In this document: positions 1-5,130 of the stretch, piece by piece
Layout of the letters: each line of letters starts with the position of its first letter
Position numbering within the stretch: the stretch's first letter is position 1
Position numbers and translations under genes: made by a program
NCBI GenBank assembly: GCA_023430245.1
Contig: JAEZBA010000637.1
Coordinates: 1-5,411 of the forward strand
Origin: Pseudomonadota bacterium
GTDB lineage: Bacteria; Pseudomonadota; Alphaproteobacteria; Rhizobiales; Xanthobacteraceae
Length of the DNA stretch: 5,411 nt
Direction: 5' to 3'
The notes under the pieces: generated by a model
The model's database searches: none
Seen by the model: only the letters and a program-made list of their open reading frames with translations
What the model was told of the DNA's origin: nothing

Positions 1-229
1 CCCCGAATTCCGCCAGATCCAGCGTATGATCTTCGGCGAGCTTTGGTGCCCACTCCGGAAAACTATCTCGGAAACCCTGCAGAACATTGCGCCGTGCGAT
101 GAGTTCGACTTCGTGGCGCTGGCCATAGGCAAATCCGATCGTCTCGACACGACCGTAGCGCTGCAAAGCCCAGGCCAGGCAAGTCGCCGAATCCTGACCA
201 CCCGAAAACAGAACAAGGGCAGATGTCAC
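1..229 (-). CDS. queC: QueC, 7-cyano-7-deazaguanine synthase (N-terminal part, runs off left edge)
   Basis: QueC converts 7-carboxy-7-deazaguanine to preQ0 using ATP and ammonia, a cytoplasmic step in the queuosine/7-deazaguanine pathway. I translated the reverse strand from a GTG at 229-227. The 76 visible codons begin with a hydrophobic strand followed by the PP-loop SGGQDSATCL (residues about 9-18), the ATP-pyrophosphatase signature of the family, then GFAYGQRHEVEL (about 32-43), also typical of QueC. The C-terminal part with the zinc-binding cysteines lies outside the window. A GGAG at 240-237 stands 7 bases before the GTG, which supports this start. The GTG directly abuts the TAG of the upstream GFA-type gene, so the two are very likely co-transcribed and possibly translationally coupled. 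Recognition of the family is firm; the rest of the protein cannot be judged. Confidence 0.93.
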   Translation of the reverse strand, partial: MTSALVLFSGGQDSATCLAWALQRYGRVETIGFAYGQRHEVELIARRNVLQGFRDSFPEWAPKLAEDHTLDLAEFG

Positions 230-589
230 CTAACGGCTCCGTCCGTCGTACTTGGTGAGCGTGAGGCTCCCCAAGTCGATATCATCCAGGCATCGAACGT
301 TGATGCCGACGCCTTCATTGCCTTGAGCGTCGGCGCCGCGACCGAACGAGGCGACACCGCAGGTTTTGCAAAACAGATGCTGAATGCGCTTCGTATTGAA
401 CCGGTAGTCCGTCTGTTGATCGCTACCCGACAACAGCTTGAACGCCGGCAGATCGACATAGGTCCACAGAGCACCGCGCTTCTGGCAGAGAGAACAGTTG
501 CAGTCGAGGACCGGGGTCAGGTCGGTCGTGACTTCGAAGCGAACCTGTCCGCAGTGGCAACCGCCGGTGTACGTCTGAGTGTCGGCCAT
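230..589 (-). CDS. GFA/CENP-V family zinc-binding protein
   Basis: A 119-residue protein of the Gfa-like (glutathione-dependent formaldehyde-activating enzyme/CENP-V) fold. The sequence shows GGCHCGQVRFEV at about 9-20, CNCSLC at 30-35 and FCKTCG at 73-78. By analogy with Paracoccus Gfa, Cys11, Cys13, Cys74 and Cys77 would hold the structural zinc, and Cys30, Cys32 and Cys35 the second, catalytic-type zinc. All seven cysteines are present, so the fold should be intact. Substrate cannot be read from sequence: most family members are not proven formaldehyde enzymes, and no formaldehyde dehydrogenase gene is nearby. The ATG at 589 is chosen because a GGGGGA stretch lies just upstream and the domain begins within ten residues. 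A longer open frame to 898 would run into eno and lacks homology. It is the first gene of a unit with queC, with stop and next start touching. Confidence 0.9.
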   Translation of the reverse strand: MADTQTYTGGCHCGQVRFEVTTDLTPVLDCNCSLCQKRGALWTYVDLPAFKLLSGSDQQTDYRFNTKRIQHLFCKTCGVASFGRGADAQGNEGVGINVRCLDDIDLGSLTLTKYDGRSR

Positions 590-620
590 GGGTGTTTTCC
601 CCCGATGTTGCGCAGGGCCC

Positions 621-649
621 GCGATACAACCTTGACGCCTGAGGCGCAA
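621..649 (-). promoter_or_regulatory. Candidate promoter for the GFA-queC unit in the divergent intergenic region
   Basis: On the minus strand, TTGCGC (649-644) and TATCGC (626-621) are separated by 17 bases, a plausible sigma-70-type pair. It would start transcription about 20-25 bases before the ATG at 589. On the plus strand, TTGACG (632-637) overlaps the same stretch and could be the -35 element for eno, but I see no convincing -10 box at the right distance. A small palindrome CGCCT-G-AGGCG (636-646) lies between these elements and could be an operator. All of this is pattern-based. The whole gap between the divergent starts is 590-731. Confidence 0.3.
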
Positions 650-731
650 CCACCCCTTTGCCAATGCGTTTCGCTCGGCTAGAACGCGCGCAGACTGCAG
701 CAACCGCCCGATTTCCCAGCCGGAGGACACC

Positions 732-2012
732 ATGACCGCCATCGCCGACATCATTGCGCGCGAGATCTTAGATAGCCGCGGCAATCCGACAGTCGAAGTC
801 GACGTGGTGCTCGAGGACGGTTCGATGGGCCGCGCGGCGGTTCCGTCCGGCGCTTCGACCGGTGCCCACGAAGCGGTCGAGCTGCGCGACGGCGACAAGA
901 GCCGTTATCTCGGCAAAGGCGTGCTGAAGGCGGTCGAGGCGGTCAACACGGAAATTTACACGGCGCTGCGCGACATGGATGCCGAGGATCAGCGCGGCAT
1001 CGATCAGGCGCTGATCGAACTTGACGGGACGCCGAACAAGAGCCGCTTAGGCGCCAACGCCATCCTGGGCGTTTCGCTGGCCGTGGCGAAGGCCGCGACG
1101 GAGGCTGCCGGGCTGCCGCTCTATCGCTATGTCGGCGGTACGGCGGCGCATATCCTGCCGGTGCCGCAGATGAACATCGTCAATGGCGGCGCACATGCCG
1201 ATAACCCGATCGACATCCAGGAATTCATGATCATGCCTGTCGGCGCGGAAACCTGCGCCGATGCCATTCGCGTCGGATCGGAGATCTTCCATACGCTGCG
1301 CAAGGGGCTGAAGGATGCCGGGCACAACACCAACGTTGGCGACGAAGGCGGCTTCGCGCCGAACCTGAAGTCGGCGGACGAAGCGCTGGGCTTCATCATG
1401 AAGTCGATTGAGGCCGCAGGCTATAAGCCGGGCGACGACGTGATGATCGCGCTCGATTGCGCGGCGACAGAGTTCTTCAAGAACGGCAAGTACGAGATCT
1501 CCGGCGAAGGCAAGAGCCTCGATTCCGCGGGCATGGCGCGCTATCTCGCGGATCTGGTGAAGCGCTATCCGATCGTGTCGATCGAAGACGGAATGTCCGA
1601 GGATGACTGGGATGGCTGGAAGGCGCTGACCGACGAAATCGGTGCGAAAGTTCAGCTCGTCGGAGACGATCTGTTCGTCACCAACACGGCGCGTCTGTCG
1701 GAGGGCATCAAGAAGGGTATCGCCAATTCGATCCTGGTGAAGGTCAACCAGATCGGTTCTCTGAGCGAGACGCTGGATGCCGTCGGCATGGCGCAGCGCG
1801 CGGCCTATACCGCGGTGATGTCGCATCGCTCGGGCGAGACCGAGGATTCGACCATCGCCGACCTCGCCGTCGCCACCGGCTGCGGGCAGATCAAGACCGG
1901 CTCCCTGTCGCGCTCCGATCGCCTGGCCAAATACAACCAGCTCCTGCGCATCGAGGAGCAGCTCGGTCCGCAGGCGCGCTACGCCGGTACGGCGATTCTG
2001 CGCGGCCGCTGA
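732..2012 (+). CDS. eno: Enolase (phosphopyruvate hydratase)
   Basis: Converts 2-phosphoglycerate to phosphoenolpyruvate in glycolysis; cytoplasmic, Mg-dependent and usually a homodimer or octamer. The 426-residue length is standard. Family landmarks are all present: SGASTGAHEAVELRDGD near 39-55 (the mobile loop that closes over the substrate), GGAHADN with His155, QEFMIMP with Glu164, DEGGFAP with Glu205, ALDCAATEF with metal ligand Asp242, SIEDG with metal ligand Glu285, GDDLF with metal ligand Asp312, LVKVNQIGSLSET with catalytic Lys337, SHRSGETED with His365/Arg366/Ser367, and QIKTGS with Lys388. The start is supported by GGAGG at 722-726, five bases before the ATG. It is transcribed divergently from the GFA-queC unit and faces the ABM gene tail to tail. 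Nothing suggests damage. Long open frames on its reverse strand are codon-bias shadows. Confidence 0.99.
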   Translation: MTAIADIIAREILDSRGNPTVEVDVVLEDGSMGRAAVPSGASTGAHEAVELRDGDKSRYLGKGVLKAVEAVNTEIYTALRDMDAEDQRGIDQALIELDGTPNKSRLGANAILGVSLAVAKAATEAAGLPLYRYVGGTAAHILPVPQMNIVNGGAHADNPIDIQEFMIMPVGAETCADAIRVGSEIFHTLRKGLKDAGHNTNVGDEGGFAPNLKSADEALGFIMKSIEAAGYKPGDDVMIALDCAATEFFKNGKYEISGEGKSLDSAGMARYLADLVKRYPIVSIEDGMSEDDWDGWKALTDEIGAKVQLVGDDLFVTNTARLSEGIKKGIANSILVKVNQIGSLSETLDAVGMAQRAAYTAVMSHRSGETEDSTIADLAVATGCGQIKTGSLSRSDRLAKYNQLLRIEEQLGPQARYAGTAILRGR

Positions 2013-2057
2013 TTGCCGATAGGACACTCGACGCGCTCACGCGCTCGAGGCCGGCTT

Positions 2058-2079
2058 CTGCCTCCGGTCACGGAGGTAG
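2058..2079 (+). terminator. Hairpin between the convergent ends of eno and the ABM gene
   Basis: CTGCCTCCG (2058-2066) and CGGAGGTAG (2071-2079) form a nine-pair stem, including one G-U pair, around the loop GTCA. It begins 46 bases after the eno stop and ends 12 bases before the ABM stop, so it could end or protect transcripts from both sides. There is no T tract on either strand, so it is not a classical intrinsic terminator; it may instead stabilise 3' ends. A nine-base direct repeat CGATAGGAC also occurs at 2017-2025 and 2080-2088, around this hairpin. Confidence 0.45.
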
Positions 2080-2091
2080 CGATAGGACGGA

Positions 2092-2451
2092 TCACCGGTA
2101 CCGACGCGCTGCTATTCTCCGACACCGATACCTGCTGCGGGAAGGCTTGGCGACCTCGTCATTGTAGTGGTTCGCGAAGTCGTCGAACGACTGCATCACG
2201 GCGCGGGCCTCGGGCTCGACGACCGACTTCGCGATGTCGGGTCCTGTGAAGGCCTCGAGTGACTGTCGCGATTCCCACAGCGTCAGGGCGATGAACTCCG
2301 TGCCGCCGTCGACTTCACGGCGCAGCAGCCAGGCGCCGCGATGCCCTGCCAAGCTCTCGAGTTGGGCGGAGACCGTGCCGGAGAAATGCCGGACGTAGGC
2401 GTCGGCATTGGCTGAATCGTCGGCACGGCCGCGCCATAGGCGCGCGATCAT
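2092..2451 (-). CDS. Antibiotic biosynthesis monooxygenase (ABM)-like small dimeric alpha/beta-barrel protein
   Basis: A 119-residue protein beginning MIARLWRGRA, followed by a helix (about 14-34), a strand GAWLLRREV (39-47), a strand EFIALTLWESRQSLEAF (52-68) and GPDIAKSVVEPEA (70-82). This is the pattern of ferredoxin-like ABM-domain proteins that form dimeric barrels. Many members have no known substrate, so oxygenase activity is only a possibility. The family usually stops near HYNDEV (about 95-100). Here about 19 more residues follow, rich in Arg, perhaps read-through past a lost stop. The start is supported by AAGGAG (2466-2461), nine bases before the ATG. That ribosome site lies inside the last codons of the acyl-CoA dehydrogenase pseudogene, whose TGA is one base upstream, so the pair was an operon. 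The gene itself looks intact, but its upstream partner and probably its promoter are damaged. Confidence 0.8.
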   Translation of the reverse strand: MIARLWRGRADDSANADAYVRHFSGTVSAQLESLAGHRGAWLLRREVDGGTEFIALTLWESRQSLEAFTGPDIAKSVVEPEARAVMQSFDDFANHYNDEVAKPSRSRYRCRRIAARRYR

Positions 2452-2452
2452 T

Positions 2453-2940
2453 TCACGTTACTCCTTCGAAGCGGGTTTCATTGCCGAGCTGGCGGCCGAT
2501 CACCAGCCGTTGGGATGTCGGACGTGCCTTCGGAGATCGTGGTGAGGCGCACGTCGCGATAGATGCGCTCGGCCGGGAAGTTGTTGAGATAGCCGTAGCC
2601 GCCTTGGATCCGGATGGCCGCCTTCCTCGCCCAGCATCTGGTCGGGCATGACCTCGCAATTGTTTGAACACGACGTGGCAGTGATCGGACGAGCGCTGCC
2701 CCATCGTGTGCTCGACGCGCGCCACGGCGTAGCCCAGCGTTTTCGTCGGCACGATGAACGCCGACGGATCGGTCACGGCGAAGACCAGCGCGATGTCGGC
2801 GCTGCGACCGGAGGTGACGAACTGTTTGCTCCTGTTCAGGACAAACTGTTGCCGACGCTTTCGGGGCGGGTCGTGATGGCAGCGGCATCCGAGCCAGCGC
2901 GGGGTTCGGTGAGGCAGAGGGCGGATCTGCCGCTGGCCTT
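2453..2940 (-). pseudogene. Acyl-CoA dehydrogenase remnant, frameshifted and internally deleted
   Basis: The minus strand carries acyl-CoA dehydrogenase blocks in the right order but in changing frames. SALCLTEPRAGSDAAAITT is read down to about 2850. The frame then shifts at about 2848 to QFVLNRSKQFVTSG, continuing through DIALVFAVTDPSAFIVPT and YAVARVEHTMGQRSSD. It shifts again at about 2661 to NCEVMPDQMLGEEGG. At about 2619 the sequence jumps to AIRIQGGYGYLNNFPAERIY and TISEGTSDI, which includes the Glu of the usual YEGT catalytic motif. A probable extra C near 2513 shifts to QRLVIGRQLGNETRFEGVT and the TGA at 2455-2453. The first roughly 110 residues are absent, roughly 100 residues are missing at the 2619 junction, and a loop near 2762 is shortened. 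Several independent lesions argue for real decay rather than one sequencing error. The protein would be a FAD-dependent fatty acyl-CoA or branched-chain acyl-CoA oxidiser; substrate unknown. No other gene is visible in this stretch. Confidence 0.9.
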
Positions 2941-2948
2941 CGGTCAAC

Positions 2949-3851
2949 ATGGTCACAGACTGGAAGCGAGGCGATGGCCGGTATTGGCGAAAATTGGTCG
3001 AGCCGGTATTTTCAGGCGTGGCCCGCAGCGATCCCAGAAACTCGACGGAATACTGGTGGGACCGGCATCTCGCCGGCCTCAGCCTGCTGCGCGCCGACTT
3101 CACCACTCACGAATATCCGCCGCACATTCACGAGGCTCTGGTCGTTGCCGTCACCGAGAACGGCGCTTCGGTGGTCAAGAGCCGCGGCCAGGTCGAGGAG
3201 GCGACCCCGTCGACACTGTTCGTCTTCAATCCGGGCGAGCCTCATGCCGGCTGGATGGGGTGGAGCGAGCGCTGGCAGTACCGGTCGATGTACCTGACGC
3301 TGACGGCGCTCGATCGACTCGCCGCCGGCCTCGGCATCGAAAGGGTGCCGTACTTCACGCACAACATCTTCGCTGATCGCGACCTGATCGAGGCGTTCAT
3401 GGCCATGCATTGCGCCATCGAGGAGGGGCGCGACGTTTTCCATGAGCGCGAGTTGCTGGTCGGCAGCTTCGGCCGACTGTTCGAACGCCACGGCAGCGGC
3501 GGCAGCCGCATCCCGCCGGCGCCGATCGACCGCCAGCTCCTGACGCGGGTGAAGGATCGCATGCACGCCGACTATGCCTCCGAGCTGCGCCTGGAGGATT
3601 TGGCCGCCGAGATCGGCCTGACGACCTTCCAGCTCATCGGCCTGTTCAAGCGCACGGTCGGCCTGACGCCCCATGCCTACCTGACACAGGTGAGGCTCAA
3701 CATGGCGTGCCGCCGCCTGCGGCGTGCGCCCGTGTTGGCCGACGTTGCGACAGAAGTCGGCTTCTATGATCAGAGCGCGCTCAACAAGCACTTCAAGCGC
3801 TGCTACGGCATCACGCCCACGCAATTCGCGCGGGCTGCGGCGGCCGCTTAG
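2949..3851 (+). CDS. AraC-family transcriptional regulator (cupin sensor plus HTH)
   Basis: A 300-residue (from this start) DNA-binding regulator. The N-terminal half is an AraC-binding cupin-like sensor: TEYWWDRHLAGLSLL (about 33-47), PPHIHEALVVAV (57-68, His59/His61) and NPGEPHAGW (94-102, His99). The C-terminal half has both AraC helix-turn-helix units: LRLEDLAAEIGLTTFQLIGLF (213-233) and VLADVATEVGFYDQSALNKHF (262-282), ending in the family-typical YGITPTQFARA. Ligand unknown. The start is uncertain: ATG 2949 has no clear ribosome site, and family similarity only begins near SDPRNS. GTG 3018 (residue 24) or TTG 2994 are real alternatives, and either would leave the left 18-bp repeat largely or wholly outside the coding region. 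It is divergent from the dead acyl-CoA dehydrogenase, perhaps once its target, and lies 45 bases upstream of alaX on the same strand. Confidence 0.9.
   Translation: MVTDWKRGDGRYWRKLVEPVFSGVARSDPRNSTEYWWDRHLAGLSLLRADFTTHEYPPHIHEALVVAVTENGASVVKSRGQVEEATPSTLFVFNPGEPHAGWMGWSERWQYRSMYLTLTALDRLAAGLGIERVPYFTHNIFADRDLIEAFMAMHCAIEEGRDVFHERELLVGSFGRLFERHGSGGSRIPPAPIDRQLLTRVKDRMHADYASELRLEDLAAEIGLTTFQLIGLFKRTVGLTPHAYLTQVRLNMACRRLRRAPVLADVATEVGFYDQSALNKHFKRCYGITPTQFARAAAAA
2978..3010 (+). repeat. CCGGTATT direct repeat at the 5' end of the AraC-type gene
   Basis: CCGGTATT occurs at 2978-2985 and again at 3003-3010, a 25-base period. The first copy overlaps the left 18-bp inverted repeat. AraC-family proteins often bind pairs of direct half-sites about two helical turns apart, so this could be an autoregulatory site if translation really starts at GTG 3018. 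If ATG 2949 is the start, the repeat is coding sequence and may be accidental. Confidence 0.3.
2979..2996 (+). repeat. Left arm of an 18-bp perfect inverted repeat flanking the AraC-type gene
   Basis: CGGTATTGGCGAAAATTG here is the exact reverse complement of 3852-3869. It falls at codons 11-16 of the AraC-type frame as started at 2949, or just upstream of the gene if a later start is used. GATGGC (2973-2978) directly abuts its outer edge. The match stops on both sides: C2978 is not complementary to T3870, and G2997 is not complementary to G3851. Confidence 0.9.
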
Positions 3852-3869
3852 CAATTTTCGCCAATACCG
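3852..3869 (-). repeat. Right arm of the 18-bp perfect inverted repeat
   Basis: CAATTTTCGCCAATACCG begins immediately after the TAG (3849-3851) of the AraC-type gene and lies in the leader of alaX, 27 bases before its ATG. A GATGGC (3872-3877) follows two bases outside it, matching the GATGGC beside the left arm. As the arms are complementary in a shared transcript, they could also pair and loop out the whole regulator coding region. Confidence 0.9.
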
Positions 3870-3880
3870 TGGATGGCGAC

Positions 3881-3895
3881 CGGCCTATCAGGCCG
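3881..3895 (+). promoter_or_regulatory. Small hairpin directly before the alaX start codon
   Basis: CGGCCT (3881-3886) and AGGCCG (3890-3895) form a perfect six-pair stem with an ATC loop, ending one base before the ATG at 3897. It includes the only ribosome-site-like AGG (3890-3892), so it could hold back translation of alaX. No regulator or ligand is evident, and it could be chance in GC-rich sequence. Confidence 0.35.
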
Positions 3896-3896
3896 C

Positions 3897-4610
3897 ATGC
3901 ACTTCTTTTGCCACGAGCAGCCTGAAACCCTGGCCGTGCAGACCGATGTGGCCGACGCGCGGCCCGGCAAGGTCGCGCTGGTCCAATCACCCTTCTATCC
4001 CGGTGGCGGCGGCCAGCTCGCGGATCGCGGTGTCATCGCCTGGCAAGGCGGCGAGGCGAGGGTCGTGGGCTTCGAAGTTTCCGCCGGCAAGCTGTGGCAT
4101 CTGCTCGACTGCCAAAGTGAAATCACGGGCGTCGTCGAAGCGGCAGTCGATGCGGATTTCCGGCGCATGATGCGCCAGTTGCACACCGACACGCATGTGC
4201 TGAACGCCCTGGTGTTCCAGAGCTTCGATGGTGCGCTGGTCACCGGGGTGCAGATGGCCGACGACGGCACGGCGCGCATGGACTTCGACATCCAGGGGGC
4301 GGACAGCGATCGCCTGCGGGCGCTGGAGGGGCCGATCAACGACCTGATCCGCCAGGACATTCCGGTTCGCTTTGGCTATGTGCCGATGCACGAAGCACAG
4401 GCCGAGCCCGGCCTGATCCGCAGCCGCTCCGTCGCACCGCCCCCCACGCCCGATGGCAAGGTCCGAATTGTCGAGATCGTAGGGCTCGATCGGCAGGCCT
4501 GCGGTGGCACGCATCTCGCCTCGACCGGCGGATCGCCGCCCGTCCGCATCCTGAAGATCGACAACAAGGGACGGCACAACAGGCGGATGAGGATTGCCCT
4601 GTCGCATTAG
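3897..4610 (+). CDS. alaX: AlaX-type alanyl-tRNA editing hydrolase
   Basis: A free-standing relative of the alanyl-tRNA synthetase editing domain; such proteins hydrolyse Ser- or Gly-mischarged tRNA-Ala in trans in the cytoplasm. From ATG 3897 it has 237 residues. It opens with a short beta-barrel region containing SPFYPGGGGQLADRG (31-45), the glycine-rich loop of the longer AlaX class. HTDTH (96-100) is the HXXXH zinc motif, and CGGTH (202-206) supplies the second ligand pair, so His96, His100, Cys202 and His206 are all present. The end KIDNKGRHNRRMRI (220-233) is the family's usual tail. There is no AlaRS catalytic domain. An in-frame ATG at 3873 is possible but lacks a ribosome site and adds eight residues; the 3897 start also has only a weak AGG. 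It follows the AraC-type gene by 45 bases and may be co-transcribed with it. Confidence 0.92.
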   Translation: MHFFCHEQPETLAVQTDVADARPGKVALVQSPFYPGGGGQLADRGVIAWQGGEARVVGFEVSAGKLWHLLDCQSEITGVVEAAVDADFRRMMRQLHTDTHVLNALVFQSFDGALVTGVQMADDGTARMDFDIQGADSDRLRALEGPINDLIRQDIPVRFGYVPMHEAQAEPGLIRSRSVAPPPTPDGKVRIVEIVGLDRQACGGTHLASTGGSPPVRILKIDNKGRHNRRMRIALSH

Positions 4611-4613
4611 CTC

Positions 4614-4630
4614 TCGCGGCGTGGCCGCGA
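4614..4630 (+). terminator. GC-rich hairpin after alaX
   Basis: TCGCGGC (4614-4620) and GCCGCGA (4624-4630) form a perfect seven-pair stem with loop GTG, starting four bases after the alaX stop. On the plus strand it is followed by an A run rather than T, so it is not a standard intrinsic terminator. Its place right after the stop and just before the ftsB promoter candidate suggests that it marks the 3' end of the alaX transcript. Confidence 0.45.
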
Positions 4631-4636
4631 AAAATC

Positions 4637-4666
4637 TTGACTTCTCAACACCATATGTTGCCTTAT
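4637..4666 (+). promoter_or_regulatory. Candidate promoter for ftsB
   Basis: TTGACT (4637-4642) is a good -35 match. CCTTAT (4661-4666) is a weak -10 at an 18-base spacing. Transcription from it would start near 4673, upstream of the start at 4686 and too late for the upstream ATG at 4665. A CAACA/TGTTG inverted repeat (4646-4650 and 4656-4660) sits between the two boxes and could be a repressor site. Confidence 0.4.
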
Positions 4667-4685
4667 GAAGTCAGGAAGTTCGTAT

Positions 4686-4985
4686 ATGTTGTTGCGGCCA
4701 CGTCAGATCTTGGCGCCGATCATCTTCGCCACGGTGTTCGGCTATTTCGGCTATCACCTTGTGAACGGTGATCGCGGCCTGCTCGCCATGGTCTATCTGC
4801 AGCGCGAAGTCCTGGTCGCCGAACAGAATCTCGCCGAAGCGGAGACGACGCGAAAGATCTGGGAGCGGCGTGTCGCCGCCCTGCGCAACCAGAGCCTCGA
4901 TCCCGACATGCTCGATGAACGCGCGCGCGTCCTGCTCAACTTTTCCCGCAAGGACGACATCATCATCTTCACGCCGACGCGTTGA
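4686..4985 (+). CDS. ftsB: FtsB/DivIC-family septum formation initiator
   Basis: A small single-pass membrane protein of the divisome; FtsB joins FtsL and FtsQ at mid-cell and relays activation of septal peptidoglycan synthesis. The 99 residues comprise a short basic cytoplasmic start (MLLRPRQ), a membrane segment at about 8-26 (LAPIIFATVFGYFGYHLV), the NGDRGLLA turn (28-35), and a coiled-coil-like stretch (36-68) rich in Glu, Ala and Arg. LDPDMLDERARVLLN (71-85) is the conserved periplasmic motif of the family. I prefer ATG 4686 to the in-frame ATG at 4665: AGGA (4673-4676) lies nine bases before it, while 4665 has no ribosome site and overlaps the candidate -10. It lies between alaX and pdhA on the same strand; next to pdhA is the usual alphaproteobacterial place. 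Confidence 0.92.
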   Translation: MLLRPRQILAPIIFATVFGYFGYHLVNGDRGLLAMVYLQREVLVAEQNLAEAETTRKIWERRVAALRNQSLDPDMLDERARVLLNFSRKDDIIIFTPTR

Positions 4986-5130
4986 GCGAGCCGTATCCAC
5001 GACGCATTGATCAAGTTCGCTTCGCGGCCGTCTGAAACAAACTGTCTGCTGCGAAGGGCGCCTTGCAAACATTCTCTCAAATGCTGCGGCGCACTCTCTC
5101 TCGGCTGGTTTTTTGCTGCTAGATCAACCA

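Noticed and set aside
26..682. Plus-strand open frame of 218 codons over queC and the GFA-type gene
   Set aside because: Both minus-strand genes are clearly recognisable, and the plus-strand product has no motifs.
590..898. N-terminal extension of the GFA-type frame up to an ATG at 898
   Set aside because: It would overlap the start of eno by more than 150 bases, has no family similarity, and ATG 589 has its own ribosome site and begins at the domain.
1047..2027. Long reverse-strand open frame of 326 codons across eno
   Set aside because: It is the codon-bias shadow of a complete, well-conserved enolase; the protein shows no domain and no ribosome site.
2013..2249. Plus-strand open frame directly after eno
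   Set aside because: No ribosome site, Arg-rich product, overlaps the convergent ABM gene, and covers the hairpin between the two.
2648..3376. Plus-strand open frame of 242 codons over the pseudogene and the AraC-type gene
   Set aside because: It is antisense to clear acyl-CoA dehydrogenase blocks and out of frame with the AraC-type protein; the product is Arg-rich low-information sequence.
3012..3854. Reverse-strand open frame of 280 codons across the AraC-type gene
   Set aside because: Shadow frame opposite a protein with both helix-turn-helix units and a cupin sensor.
5020..5056. CTTCGC/GCGAAG inverted repeat downstream of ftsB
   Set aside because: Six-base arms with a 25-base loop and no T tract; too weak to call a terminator or operator.
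5109..5114. T6 run between ftsB and pdhA as an intrinsic terminator
   Set aside because: No stem-loop of useful strength ends just before it.
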